From an uncultured Prevotella sp. (GTDB taxonomy: Bacteria > Bacteroidota > Bacteroidia > Bacteroidales > Bacteroidaceae): a stretch of DNA of 64,000 nt. Position numbers and translations under genes: made by a program. Of this stretch, positions 8,899 through 18,155 are shown piece by piece. The notes under the pieces are model-generated. The model worked only from the letters and a program-made list of their open reading frames with translations, searched no databases and was not told the origin of the DNA. The stretch spans positions 1 through 64,000 of the forward strand of contig CAMORS010000003.1 of NCBI GenBank assembly GCA_946624005.1, in the 5' to 3' direction. Every line of letters begins with the position of its first letter. Position 1 is the stretch's first letter.

Positions 8899-11800
8899 AT
8901 GAAGAATCTCAGACAACGTATATTCCTGTCCATCATAGGCCTCTTAGCCAGTGCGGCCATGATGGCACAGTTCACCGTCAGCGGCATCGTCTACGACGGT
9001 GACAAAGAACCGGCCATCGGAGCCACTGTCGTGGAAAAGGGGAAAGCCTCGAACGGCACCGTCACCGACATGGAAGGGCGCTACAGCCTCAAGGTGTCTT
9101 CCAGCAAAGCCGTGCTGGTGGTGACCTACATCGGCTTCGACCCGCAGGAAGTGGCCGTCAACGGAAAGGGTAAGGTGAACGTATTCCTGCAGGAGACACC
9201 CACCAACCTGGACGAAGTGGTGATTGTCGGCTTTGCCACGCAGAAGAAGATCAACGCCACGGGAGCCGTCAAGACCATCGACGATGCTGCCCTGAAGGCA
9301 CGCCCCACAGCCAATGCCGTGCAGTCGCTGCAGGGTGTCGTGGCCGGACTGAACATCACCAATGATGCGGGCGGCTCGCCAGGTTCGACGATGAATATCA
9401 ACATTCGCGGTATCGGCAACCTGGGCGACGGTTCCAACTCGGCTCCCCTCGTGCTCATCGACGGCATGGAGGGCGACATCAACACGCTCAACCCCGCCGA
9501 CATCGAGAATGTCTCGGTGCTGAAAGATGCGGCAGCGGCTTCTATCTACGGATCGAGGGCTCCCTTCGGCGTCATCCTCATCACCACCAAGAACGGCACG
9601 GGAGGCAAGAAAGGCATGGCCATCAACTATTCGGGCAACCTGCGCATACAGCAACCCGTGGCCTTGCCAAACATGGTGGACGGACTGACCTACGCCTACA
9701 TGCTCAACGATGCTTACCTCAACGCAGGTGGCTCGCCACCCTTCTCGACCGACCATCTCAACAAGATTCGCGACTTCATGGAGGGCAAGACGGACAAGAG
9801 CATGGGCTACTACGAGAGCCTCGATACGTGGCATAAAAACCAGGCCGGCAATGGCAACACCAACTGGTATGACGTGTATGTGAAGAATCAGACCGTCTCC
9901 AACGAGCACAACCTCAGCCTGAGCGGCAGTTCGAAGAAGGTTGACTACCGACTGTCGGGCAACTACATGGGTCAGACGGGTCTCTTCAAGCATGCCGACG
10001 AACTCTACCAGCGCTTCAACATCGCAGGCAGAATCACCTATCGGCTCAACGACAAGATAACGCTCGGATGGACAACGCGTATAACAGCCGACAGCAACGA
10101 CAAACCGTCGGTGATGGACGACCTCTTCTTCCACAACCTGGGACGAACATCGCCCGTCATTCCCGTGGTGAATCCCTACAACGGCGAATACCACGAGGAC
10201 TCCATGATGCAGCCCATCCTGGAGGGCGGACGTATCAACTCGAAGACGCGGAAGCTGTACAACCAGCTGAACGTCGTCTATGAGCCCATCAAAGGATGGA
10301 AGCTCCATGCCGAGCTGAACAGCCGACTGGAGCGGAATCCCTACCACCGCAGCTTCAACCCGATGATGTATCACATGCCGTCGGGAAAGGAGCAATGGCT
10401 CACTGCCTTCCGCGATATCACGGCCAACGACCATAGCATCAACTCCAGCACAGGCTACTTCAGTGTGTCGCCTGCCGGTGGAGAGACCTATCGCGAGAAA
10501 GCAACATCGAAGGTGAACTATTTCGAGACGAACATCTATACCGACTACAACCTCAAGCTGAAGTCGGGCCATGAGTTCACCTTCCTGCTCGGTGAGCAGA
10601 GCGAGTACTACAAGATAGAACGCGACCGCCATGCCGACTACGACTATCCGACGCTTGCCGAAGGACAGGTGTACAAGACGATGGACTCGAACGTGCAGGG
10701 CGAATGGGCTTCGCTTGGTATCTTCGCACGCGCGAACTATAACTATAAGTATCGGTATCTGCTGGAAGTGAACTTCCGTGCTGATGGTGCAAGCCGATTC
10801 CCGCAAGACCAGCGGTGGGGCTACTTCCCCTCAGCGTCGGTAGGATGGAACGTGGCCGAAGAGCCGTTCATGGCTAAAATCAAGCAGAAGTTCCTGGACA
10901 ACCTGAAGATACGTGCCTCCTACGGTACGCTGGGCAACCAGAACACCTCTTCCTTCTATCCCTACTTCCAGGCCATGTACGTCAATCTCACATCGCTCGT
11001 GCTGGGAGGGGAGCAGCAGTCGTCGCTGCCAGTGTACAGTCCCTATTCCAGTTCGCTCACATGGGAGACCATCGTCAACAAGGGCATCGGTGTAGACTGG
11101 TCGCTCTTCGGAAGCAGGCTCTCTGGATCGTTCGACTGGTATGAGCGCGTCACCAAGGATATGATAGGTCCCGCCAAGTCGCTTTCGGCTCTCTACGGTG
11201 CTGCTGCCCCGAGAACCAACAATGCCGAGCTGCGCACGCGGGGATGGGAAATCGAACTGACCTGGCGCGACCGTATCGGGAAGTTCAACTACAGCATCAC
11301 CGCCAATGTCTCCGACTATCAGACCGTTGTCACGAAGTATTACTCCGCCACCGGTCAGTGCTTCGGCACCAGCAACACCGCGAGAAACGGCGGCTACTGG
11401 TATGAAGGAAAAGACTATGGCGAGATATGGGGCTATCACGTCATCGGTGTGGCACAAAGCGACGACCAGATGAACACCTATCTCGACAAGGTGTCGCAGT
11501 CGGCCATCGGCTCCAACTGGGGCGGTGGCGACCTGATGTATGCCGACCTCAACGGCGACGGCAAGGTGGATGCCGGCAGTGCGACGCTGAGCGATCATGG
11601 CGACATGATACGCATCGGCAACTCCACGCCGCGATATGCCTATTCGTTTGCCTTGCAGGGCGACTACAAGTGGATTGACTTCCGCGTCTATTTCCAAGGC
11701 ATCGGCAAGCGCGACTTCCTCTTCGAGAACTGCGCTCCCTTCTACGGACAGGCAGGCGAGTGGCAACGCAACTACTTTGTCGACCATCTCGACTACTTCC

Positions 11801-12135
11801 GCTATGCAGGCTCTGACCTCGGTGCCAACCTGGATCCCTACTATGGCCGCATACGTATCGACCGGAACAATATCCAGGCATCCGACCGCTTCCTGCAGAA
11901 TGCTGCTTACCTGCGTCTGAAGAATGTGCAGATAGGCTTCACCTTGCCAAAGGGAACGAGGCTGGGCAAGTTCGTAAAGAATGCGCGCCTCTATGTGTCG
12001 GGCGAGAATCTGCTCACCTTCACCAGTCTGCGCATCTTCGACCCCGAGGGTATCGACAACGGCGGCGGATATGGAGCAGGAAAGGTGTATCCCAACTACC
12101 GCACATGGTCTATAGGGCTTGATGTGACTTTCTGA
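8899..12135 (+). CDS. SusC/RagA-family TonB-linked outer-membrane transporter
   Basis: 1,078 aa. A signal peptide ending AMMAQ is followed by a carboxypeptidase-D-regulatory-like domain (about 25-105: TVSGIVYDGDKEPAIGATV...). Next come the TonB-dependent receptor plug (about 110-230, with VVIVGFATQKKINATGAV and LVLIDGMEGDINTLNP) and a long beta-barrel ending WSIGLDVTF. SusC proteins import oligosaccharides across the outer membrane, powered by TonB, with SusD as a lid. The length is typical for the family. SusD follows after about 36 bp. The substrate is not determinable from the sequence; the neighbouring GH16 enzyme probably supplies the oligosaccharides. Confidence 0.95.
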   Translation: MKNLRQRIFLSIIGLLASAAMMAQFTVSGIVYDGDKEPAIGATVVEKGKASNGTVTDMEGRYSLKVSSSKAVLVVTYIGFDPQEVAVNGKGKVNVFLQETPTNLDEVVIVGFATQKKINATGAVKTIDDAALKARPTANAVQSLQGVVAGLNITNDAGGSPGSTMNINIRGIGNLGDGSNSAPLVLIDGMEGDINTLNPADIENVSVLKDAAAASIYGSRAPFGVILITTKNGTGGKKGMAINYSGNLRIQQPVALPNMVDGLTYAYMLNDAYLNAGGSPPFSTDHLNKIRDFMEGKTDKSMGYYESLDTWHKNQAGNGNTNWYDVYVKNQTVSNEHNLSLSGSSKKVDYRLSGNYMGQTGLFKHADELYQRFNIAGRITYRLNDKITLGWTTRITADSNDKPSVMDDLFFHNLGRTSPVIPVVNPYNGEYHEDSMMQPILEGGRINSKTRKLYNQLNVVYEPIKGWKLHAELNSRLERNPYHRSFNPMMYHMPSGKEQWLTAFRDITANDHSINSSTGYFSVSPAGGETYREKATSKVNYFETNIYTDYNLKLKSGHEFTFLLGEQSEYYKIERDRHADYDYPTLAEGQVYKTMDSNVQGEWASLGIFARANYNYKYRYLLEVNFRADGASRFPQDQRWGYFPSASVGWNVAEEPFMAKIKQKFLDNLKIRASYGTLGNQNTSSFYPYFQAMYVNLTSLVLGGEQQSSLPVYSPYSSSLTWETIVNKGIGVDWSLFGSRLSGSFDWYERVTKDMIGPAKSLSALYGAAAPRTNNAELRTRGWEIELTWRDRIGKFNYSITANVSDYQTVVTKYYSATGQCFGTSNTARNGGYWYEGKDYGEIWGYHVIGVAQSDDQMNTYLDKVSQSAIGSNWGGGDLMYADLNGDGKVDAGSATLSDHGDMIRIGNSTPRYAYSFALQGDYKWIDFRVYFQGIGKRDFLFENCAPFYGQAGEWQRNYFVDHLDYFRYAGSDLGANLDPYYGRIRIDRNNIQASDRFLQNAAYLRLKNVQIGFTLPKGTRLGKFVKNARLYVSGENLLTFTSLRIFDPEGIDNGGGYGAGKVYPNYRTWSIGLDVTF

Positions 12136-12171
12136 CATTGAACATTGAATATTGAACATTGAACATTGAAT
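12134..12171. repeat. Short tandem AACATTGAAT-like repeat between susC and susD
   Basis: About four imperfect copies of ACATTGAA/TATTGAA units fill the whole spacer from the susC stop to the susD ATG. The repeat supplies an in-frame TTG six bases before the ATG. Copy-number change would alter the leader spacing of susD. Confidence 0.7.
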
Positions 12172-14199
12172 ATGAAGAGAGTAAACATAATCATACATGA
12201 AGTGAGCAGAACCCTGCGACTGACGCTGTGCTGCGTAGGCATGACCATGATGGCCACAGCTTGCGACGACTTCCTGGACCGCGAACCGCTGTCGTTCAAG
12301 AGTGAGGAGGCCTATTTCCATACGGCTGAGGACTTCAAGCTGGCCGTCAACGACCTGTATAAGTTCCTGCCACAGAACAACAGCATCTGGGGAGGTACGT
12401 ACAGCGAAGACTGCAAGAGCGACAACCAGTGCAGTTCGGGCTACTATGCCATCTTGCTCAGCAACGGCGACTATAAAACCCAGGCTCAGAGCAACGGTAG
12501 CAACATCTGGAACTTCAACCGGCTGCGGGCCATCAACTTCGCGCTGAACAAGATAGAAGGGGCCCTCGAAGAGGCTGAAGACCAGACGATGGCTCGCCAT
12601 TATCTGGGCGAGGCCTACTTCTTCCGTGCATGGGAATACTTCCGGATGCTGCGAAACTATGGCGACCTGCCCATCATCAAGCAGGTGATGGACGACGACG
12701 ATGCCGCCCTGACAGCAGCAAGCAAACGCTATCCGCGCAACGAGGTGGCACGTTTCATCATCGACGACCTCAACAAGGGCATCGAGCTGCTTCAGGAGAA
12801 GGCACCCGAATCGGGACGTGTCTGCAAGGATGCTGCCTATGCCCTGCTGTCGCGAGTGGCCCTCTTTGAGGCTTCCTGGGAACGCTACCATGCCGGTACC
12901 TGCTTCGTGCCAGGCAATGCGAAATGGCCCGGCAAAACGTTGTGGCCCGACTTCGCGTTCGCTTCAGGAAGTGCAGAGGCTGAAGTAGACTATTTCCTGG
13001 ACATCGCCATCGCTGCAGCCGACCATGTGGCTTCGAAACGATCGCTCGACGCTGACTATCAGGGCATGTTCAACAACTACGAGACAGTCTTCCCCGACGA
13101 CGACGAGGTCATCCTCGCACGCTATTATCAGAAGGGTGTGCTGTCGCACAGTTGCTCGGCATTCCTGAAGAATGGCGGCGGATGTGGTGCCACGCGTGCA
13201 TTGGTCAACACCTTCCTCATGCAGAACGGACTGCCTATCTATGCTGGGGGGAGTGGCTACAAAGGCGACAGCAAAGACACGTACACCGAGTTTCAGGGGC
13301 GCGATGAGCGACTCACGGTCAGTGTGCGTGCTGCCGGACGATACATCGAAACCCACTACGATGCCGAAACGAACACCAACGTCAACGACACCACGTTCTA
13401 CAACAAGCCTTTCATCTATAATACGGGTAACGAGAAGTCGACAACGGGCTACGACATCTGCAAATGGCTCGTCGGAAACTATTCGCTCGAACACTACACA
13501 TCACGCGACTACGGAGGTGAGCAGCGCACACAGTACAACTGTACGACGGCCGTTCCCATCCTGCGGGCTGCAGAGTGCTATCTGAACTATCTGGAGGCTT
13601 ACTTTATGCGGTACGGCTCTCTCGGTGGCAACTGCGAACGCTACTGGAAGGCGCTCCGTCAACGGGCCGGAGTGGATGATGACTTCAACAAAACCATCAA
13701 CAACACCGACCTTGAGAAGGAGAACGACCTGGCGGTATGGTCGCGTGGACAGCTGATAGACAAGACGCTCTACAACATCCGACGTGAGCGTCGCTGTGAG
13801 TTCATTGCTGAGGGAATGCGCTTCGACGACCTGAAGCGTTGGCGTTCGCTCGATATGATGAAGGACTACCAGCCGGAGGGATTCCGCCTCTGGGGAACGC
13901 TCAACGAGCAGCTGTATGCCGACAATCGCACCAAGGAGCTGTCGCCCGATGTGGTGACGCAGAGCGGACTGTCCGACTATCTCCGTCCGCTGCAGGTGTC
14001 GGCTTCGAGTGCTGCCTATAACGGCTACACTTTCCCGAAGCCTCATTACCTGGAGCCTATTCCCATCGCTGAGTTCCTGCTGTGCATCAGCCCCGAAGGT
14101 GTCACACAGACAGCCATTGGCATGAGCATGCTCTACCAGAACCCGGGATGGCCCGTCGATGCTGACGGCCCCGCCGACTATTCCTACGATTGCGACTAA
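12172..14199 (+). CDS. SusD/RagB-family nutrient-binding outer-membrane lipoprotein
   Basis: 675 aa from the ATG at 12172; an in-frame TTG six bases earlier belongs to the repeat and is less likely. The lipobox MATAC gives lipidated Cys31. Typical SusD features are present: CDDFLDREP after the lipid site, the TPR-like region HYLGEAYFFRAWEYFRMLRNYGDLPII, and the C-terminal segment IRRERRCEFIAEGMRFDDLKRWR. SusD binds glycan at the cell surface and closes over SusC. It is the last gene of the plus-strand cluster; a large inverted repeat follows its stop codon. Confidence 0.94.
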   Translation: MKRVNIIIHEVSRTLRLTLCCVGMTMMATACDDFLDREPLSFKSEEAYFHTAEDFKLAVNDLYKFLPQNNSIWGGTYSEDCKSDNQCSSGYYAILLSNGDYKTQAQSNGSNIWNFNRLRAINFALNKIEGALEEAEDQTMARHYLGEAYFFRAWEYFRMLRNYGDLPIIKQVMDDDDAALTAASKRYPRNEVARFIIDDLNKGIELLQEKAPESGRVCKDAAYALLSRVALFEASWERYHAGTCFVPGNAKWPGKTLWPDFAFASGSAEAEVDYFLDIAIAAADHVASKRSLDADYQGMFNNYETVFPDDDEVILARYYQKGVLSHSCSAFLKNGGGCGATRALVNTFLMQNGLPIYAGGSGYKGDSKDTYTEFQGRDERLTVSVRAAGRYIETHYDAETNTNVNDTTFYNKPFIYNTGNEKSTTGYDICKWLVGNYSLEHYTSRDYGGEQRTQYNCTTAVPILRAAECYLNYLEAYFMRYGSLGGNCERYWKALRQRAGVDDDFNKTINNTDLEKENDLAVWSRGQLIDKTLYNIRRERRCEFIAEGMRFDDLKRWRSLDMMKDYQPEGFRLWGTLNEQLYADNRTKELSPDVVTQSGLSDYLRPLQVSASSAAYNGYTFPKPHYLEPIPIAEFLLCISPEGVTQTAIGMSMLYQNPGWPVDADGPADYSYDCD

Positions 14200-14223
14200 G
14201 CAATATTTAGAACGCAAGTATTT

Positions 14224-14311
14224 AGAACGCAGAGACGCAGAGATTTTTTATCTTTCTGGTTGTTATCCAGTGGGGTTTAAAAATCTCTGCGTCTTCGCGT
14301 CTCTGCGTTCT
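14224..14311. terminator. Large imperfect inverted repeat between convergent genes
   Basis: The left arm (14224-14249, AGAACGCAGAGACGCAGAG followed by T6) and the right arm (14279-14311, ending CGTCTCTGCGTTCT) are reverse complements apart from an extra GTCTTC in the right arm. The arms are separated by about 30 nt. The element sits between the convergent susD and GH20 genes, and each side carries an A/T run, so it is well placed as a bidirectional terminator. Partial further copies (AACGCAAGTA at 14211; TCTTTGCGTTTT at 14326) flank it, suggesting a repeat element rather than a plain terminator. Confidence 0.65.
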
Positions 14312-14343
14312 GATATATTCTTAAGTCTTTGCGTTTTTATATT

Positions 14344-16578
14344 TCATTCCACGATGATTTCGTCGAAATACATCCAAGGCGACTGACCGCCGCGGATGAA
14401 GCCTTCGGGGATAGGGCCGGGATGAAGAGCCTGCACCCGGAGGTAGCGATAATGGGTGATGGGTGTTGGGTGTTCTTGCTCTGGCAAGCGTCCCTGAGGG
14501 CCGAGCGGGGTGATGAGGGGGACGACGATGTCACGGCGTGTGGCTTCACGGGCAAAGATGTCGGCATCGGTGAGCGACACCTCACCCAGCGGGACGAACA
14601 CCTCGCCATCGACGCTGCCATCGACTCGCACTTCGCGCGGTAGGGCAACCGTCATATTGGCGTTGGCGATGGCTCCTAAGGTGACGCTACTGATGGCAAC
14701 CGTGTCGGCAAGGTCTATCGTGAAGTCGGCATCGGTGTCGTACCATCCCGCCCACTCGAAGTCGGAATGGCGCAGAGAGCCGCGAACACCGTTGGTCAGT
14801 CGGTCAGCCAGCCCATTGGTGGCCGACGCTTTCAGCACGGTGCAACCCGTCGCCCTGTTGCCGACAAGGGGCAGCGTGAGTGTCTTACCCTGTTGCTGTC
14901 CGTCGCGGAAGGTGGCAGCCTTCAGCGTGATGCCCGCATCGGTGAGGATAGGCTGAAGATAGCGTTGCGAACCAGCTGTTGGCTCGTCACCGTTCATCGT
15001 GAAGCGTATCTCCACGTCGGGACGCTCACAGGCCAGCTCGACAAGCAGCAACCCGTCGTTGGGGCTCACGGTGTGGCTGATGTTATACATCGAACGGGCA
15101 TAGCCGATGCCTCGCTCCTCTAAGAAGGGAAGGTAGGCATCGAGCGCCTGGACGAATTGTGACCAGTTGGCCGTGCCCTTTGCGCGCCAAGCATTGTCGG
15201 CCAGTGCCATCAAGCGAGGGAACAAGAGGTAGTCGACATCCGAAGGCGATAGGCAGAACTCAGTCCAGAGGGATGCCTGGATGCCTTGCAGCTGATGCTC
15301 CATAGAGGGCGTCCAGTCGTCGGCTACGGGTTCGTAGCTGTAGACGTCGTGGAGCGTGTTGTTGCCGAAGTAGGTGTAAGGCTCAAACCACTGCGGCCCC
15401 TGATAGCGGATGAGATAGAGCAGGCGCGCGGGAGTGAGGATGAAGGGGCGCCCACTCGTGCGGGCATCGCGGATGGCAGCCTGGCCGTAGCCTTGCCATC
15501 CGAAGATGGTGATGTCTTCTTGCGGACTACCGAGGACAACCTCATCCCATCCCATAGCTCGGCGGCCCTTGCTGTTGAGATACCGTATCATGCGGTCCAT
15601 AAAGCGGCCTTGCAGCTGTTCGATGTCGTCGATGCCCTCCCGTTGCATCTGCTGCTGACAGAGGGGACAAACCCGCCAGTGCGACTTCTCTGCCTCGTCG
15701 CCGCCCAGGTGGATATACTCCGAGGGGAAAATGTCCATCACCTCGTCGAGGATGTCCTGCAGGAAGCTGTACACACGCTCGTTGCCAGCGCAATAGATGA
15801 TGCTGGCATCCTTGCCACCGATGCCTGGCAGCACACCGATGAAGCGGTCGCCCATCACGGGGCAGGTCATCTCGGGATAAGCGGCGATGGCTGCCACGCT
15901 GTGGGCAGGCATCTCTATCTCGGGGACGATGTTGACATGCCGCTGCTTGGCATACGCCACGATGTCGCGCAGGTCGCGCTGGGTGTAGAAGCCACCGACG
16001 GGTGTCGGCTCGCCCTCGCGTGGATTCTCACGATTCTGGAAGTAGGTGTTGCGCTCCACGCGCCATGCTCCCACCGAGGTGAGTCGCGGATACTTCTTGA
16101 TCTCTATGCGCCATCCGTTGTCGTCGGTGAGGTGCAGGTGCAGGTTGTTCATCTTGAGGCTCGCGGCGATGTCGATGATCTTCAGGATATGCTCTTTCGG
16201 AATGAAGTAGCGCACCACGTCGAGCATCAGTCCGCGATAGGCGAAGCGCGGTGCATCGTCGATGGTGAGACAGCGCAGCCGTTGGCCGTCAGACTGTTGC
16301 AGCAGTTGCCGGAGCGTCTGTTCGCCGTAGAAGAATCCCTTCTTGGTCGAGGCCGTTATGGTGACGCCACGGGGCGTAATGGTCAGCCGGTAGGCCTCTT
16401 CTGCGAGCGAGCCTTCTCGGTGGTGCTTGGCTTTCTTTACGTTCCATCCTTTTGGCAGGAGGTAGAACCCTTCTTCGAGGCTGATGGAAGAAGGTTGGGG
16501 GAGAAGAGTGGGGTGAGAGGATGGATACCCCAACGAACACCCGAGCGAGAGGGCGAGGAGGATTAGGATTCTTTTCAT
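14344..16578 (-). CDS. GH20 beta-N-acetylhexosaminidase, secreted
   Basis: 744 aa. A signal peptide (about 1-20) is followed by a GH20b-like N-terminal domain and the GH20 catalytic barrel, with RFAYRGLMLDVVR, LHLTDDNGWRIEIKKYP and the catalytic Asp-Glu pair in LGGDEAEKSHW (about residues 290-300). The C-terminal part contains an F5/8-type or chitobiase-like beta region ending in YMYFDEIIVE-like sequence. The enzyme removes terminal GlcNAc or GalNAc by substrate-assisted catalysis. It lies 6 bp downstream of a sulfatase, last in a sulfatase/maturase/sulfatase/GH20 operon, which suggests sequential desulfation and trimming of hexosamine-containing glycans. A small repeat of GGTGATGGGTG type is read through near residue 700. 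Confidence 0.94.
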   Translation of the reverse strand: MKRILILLALSLGCSLGYPSSHPTLLPQPSSISLEEGFYLLPKGWNVKKAKHHREGSLAEEAYRLTITPRGVTITASTKKGFFYGEQTLRQLLQQSDGQRLRCLTIDDAPRFAYRGLMLDVVRYFIPKEHILKIIDIAASLKMNNLHLHLTDDNGWRIEIKKYPRLTSVGAWRVERNTYFQNRENPREGEPTPVGGFYTQRDLRDIVAYAKQRHVNIVPEIEMPAHSVAAIAAYPEMTCPVMGDRFIGVLPGIGGKDASIIYCAGNERVYSFLQDILDEVMDIFPSEYIHLGGDEAEKSHWRVCPLCQQQMQREGIDDIEQLQGRFMDRMIRYLNSKGRRAMGWDEVVLGSPQEDITIFGWQGYGQAAIRDARTSGRPFILTPARLLYLIRYQGPQWFEPYTYFGNNTLHDVYSYEPVADDWTPSMEHQLQGIQASLWTEFCLSPSDVDYLLFPRLMALADNAWRAKGTANWSQFVQALDAYLPFLEERGIGYARSMYNISHTVSPNDGLLLVELACERPDVEIRFTMNGDEPTAGSQRYLQPILTDAGITLKAATFRDGQQQGKTLTLPLVGNRATGCTVLKASATNGLADRLTNGVRGSLRHSDFEWAGWYDTDADFTIDLADTVAISSVTLGAIANANMTVALPREVRVDGSVDGEVFVPLGEVSLTDADIFAREATRRDIVVPLITPLGPQGRLPEQEHPTPITHYRYLRVQALHPGPIPEGFIRGGQSPWMYFDEIIVE

Positions 16579-16584
16579 CGCGAC

Positions 16585-18123
16585 TTACAGCTTAGATTCG
16601 ATAGGGTCGTCGTATTGCTTCTGCAGCTTGTGCAGCTCCTTCATCATCTTTCGGGTTATCTTCTCCGTGCCCGGCTGACCGTAGATGTTGTGCATCTCGT
16701 GCGGGTCGGCCTGCAGGTCGTAGAGTTCCCATTCGTCGATGTCGTTGTAGAAGTGGATGAGCTTGTAGCGTCCGTTGCTGACACCGTAGTGGCGCTTCAC
16801 GGCATGCTCGGCAGGATATTCGTAGAAATGATAGTAGAGGCTCTTGCGCCAGTTCTTGGGGTGCTTGCCTTCGAGCAGCGGCACGAGCGACACACCCTGG
16901 ATGTCGGCAGGCACCTTCATGCCCGCCAGCTCGAGGAAGGTGGGCGCATAGTCGATGTTCTGCACCATTTCGCTGACGTCGCCCTTGCGGCTGAACCCCT
17001 TCGGCAGGCGCATGATGAGCGGTGTGCGGAAACTCTCTTCGTACATGAAGCGCTTGTCGAACCATCCGTGCTCGCCCATGTAGAAGCCCTGGTCGGATGT
17101 GTAGACGACGAGCGTGTTGTCGTCGAGTCCGCTGGCGGCGAGGTAGTCGAGCACACGTCCCACGTTGTCGTCAAGACTCTTCACCACCTTCGAGTAGTCG
17201 CGCATGTAGCGCTGGAATTTCCATTCTGCCAGCTCGCGGCCGGTGAGATTCTTCTCGTAGAAGTCGCGGATGATCGGTTCGTAGAAGGCATCCCAGGCAG
17301 CCCGCTCTTCGGCGTTCATCCGTCCGTAGTACGACTCGTAGCGCTCCTTCAGACGACTCGTCTTGTCGGGGCGGTTCATCTTCAGGTCGTAGAGCACGTC
17401 CATGTCCTCGATGATGCTCATCTCCTGCTCGGCAGCGGCACGGCGTCCTTCATACTGGTCGTAGAAGTTGTCGGGCAGTGGGAACACCTTGTCCTCGTAG
17501 AGCTTCAGCTCGGGCGTGTTGGCCATCCAGTTGCGATGGATGGCTTTGTGGTGAATCATGATGCAGAAAGGCTTCGCCTTGTCGCGTTCGTGCTCCATCC
17601 AGTGGATGCTCTTGTCGGTGATGATGTTGGTCAGATAGCCCTTCACCTGCACGGTGTCGCCGTCCATCTCGATGAAGTCGGGGTTGTAATAGTCGCCTTG
17701 TCCGGGTATGATTTCCCACTTGTCGAATCCCCTTGGCAGACTCTCGAGGTGCCATTTGCCGAAGAGGGCTGTCTGGTAGCCAGCCTGTTGCAAGAGGGCG
17801 GGGAAGGTCTGCTGCGAAGCATCGAAGACGCAGTTGGTGTTGTCGGTAAAGCCATTCTTGTGGCTGTGCTTACCCGTGAGCAGACAGGCACGCGAGGGAC
17901 CGCTCAGCGAGTTGGCCACATAGCTGTTGGTGAAGCGTATGCCGTCGTTGGCGATGCGGTCGAGGTTAGGCGTCTCGATATAGCGACGGTCGTAGCAGCT
18001 CATCATCTGTGCTGTGTGGTCGTCGGTCATGATAAACACGATGTTGGGACGATCGTTCTGCTGGGCGAAGCTGCCCATAGCGCTGAGGAGGAGCGAGCCT
18101 CCTATGCTGATTCTGTTGTTCAT
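16585..18123 (-). CDS. Family S1 sulfatase (Ser-type), possibly GlcNAc-6-sulfatase-like
   Basis: 512 aa with a signal peptide ending SFAQQ. The metal-binding start RPNIVFIMTDDHT and the formylglycine motif S74-G-P-S-R are present, followed by LLTGKHSHKNG. Ser74 must be oxidised to formylglycine, which in anaerobes is done by the radical-SAM maturase encoded 12 bp upstream on the same strand. Other conserved pieces are GKWHL and the C-terminal ELYDLQADPHEMHN. Overall wording resembles N-acetylglucosamine-6-sulfatases, but the substrate is inference. Cellular location is periplasm or surface. Confidence 0.92.
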   Translation of the reverse strand: MNNRISIGGSLLLSAMGSFAQQNDRPNIVFIMTDDHTAQMMSCYDRRYIETPNLDRIANDGIRFTNSYVANSLSGPSRACLLTGKHSHKNGFTDNTNCVFDASQQTFPALLQQAGYQTALFGKWHLESLPRGFDKWEIIPGQGDYYNPDFIEMDGDTVQVKGYLTNIITDKSIHWMEHERDKAKPFCIMIHHKAIHRNWMANTPELKLYEDKVFPLPDNFYDQYEGRRAAAEQEMSIIEDMDVLYDLKMNRPDKTSRLKERYESYYGRMNAEERAAWDAFYEPIIRDFYEKNLTGRELAEWKFQRYMRDYSKVVKSLDDNVGRVLDYLAASGLDDNTLVVYTSDQGFYMGEHGWFDKRFMYEESFRTPLIMRLPKGFSRKGDVSEMVQNIDYAPTFLELAGMKVPADIQGVSLVPLLEGKHPKNWRKSLYYHFYEYPAEHAVKRHYGVSNGRYKLIHFYNDIDEWELYDLQADPHEMHNIYGQPGTEKITRKMMKELHKLQKQYDDPIESKL

Positions 18124-18131
18124 ACTATATC

Positions 18132-18155
18132 ATTATTAATTATCAATTATCAATT
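18132..18155. repeat. ATTATCAATT simple repeat at the 3' end of the maturase gene
   Basis: Tandem AATTATC units overlap the last codons and stop codon of the maturase gene, which therefore ends LIIDN. The same repeat supplies the end of the sulfatase gene at 19467. Confidence 0.8.
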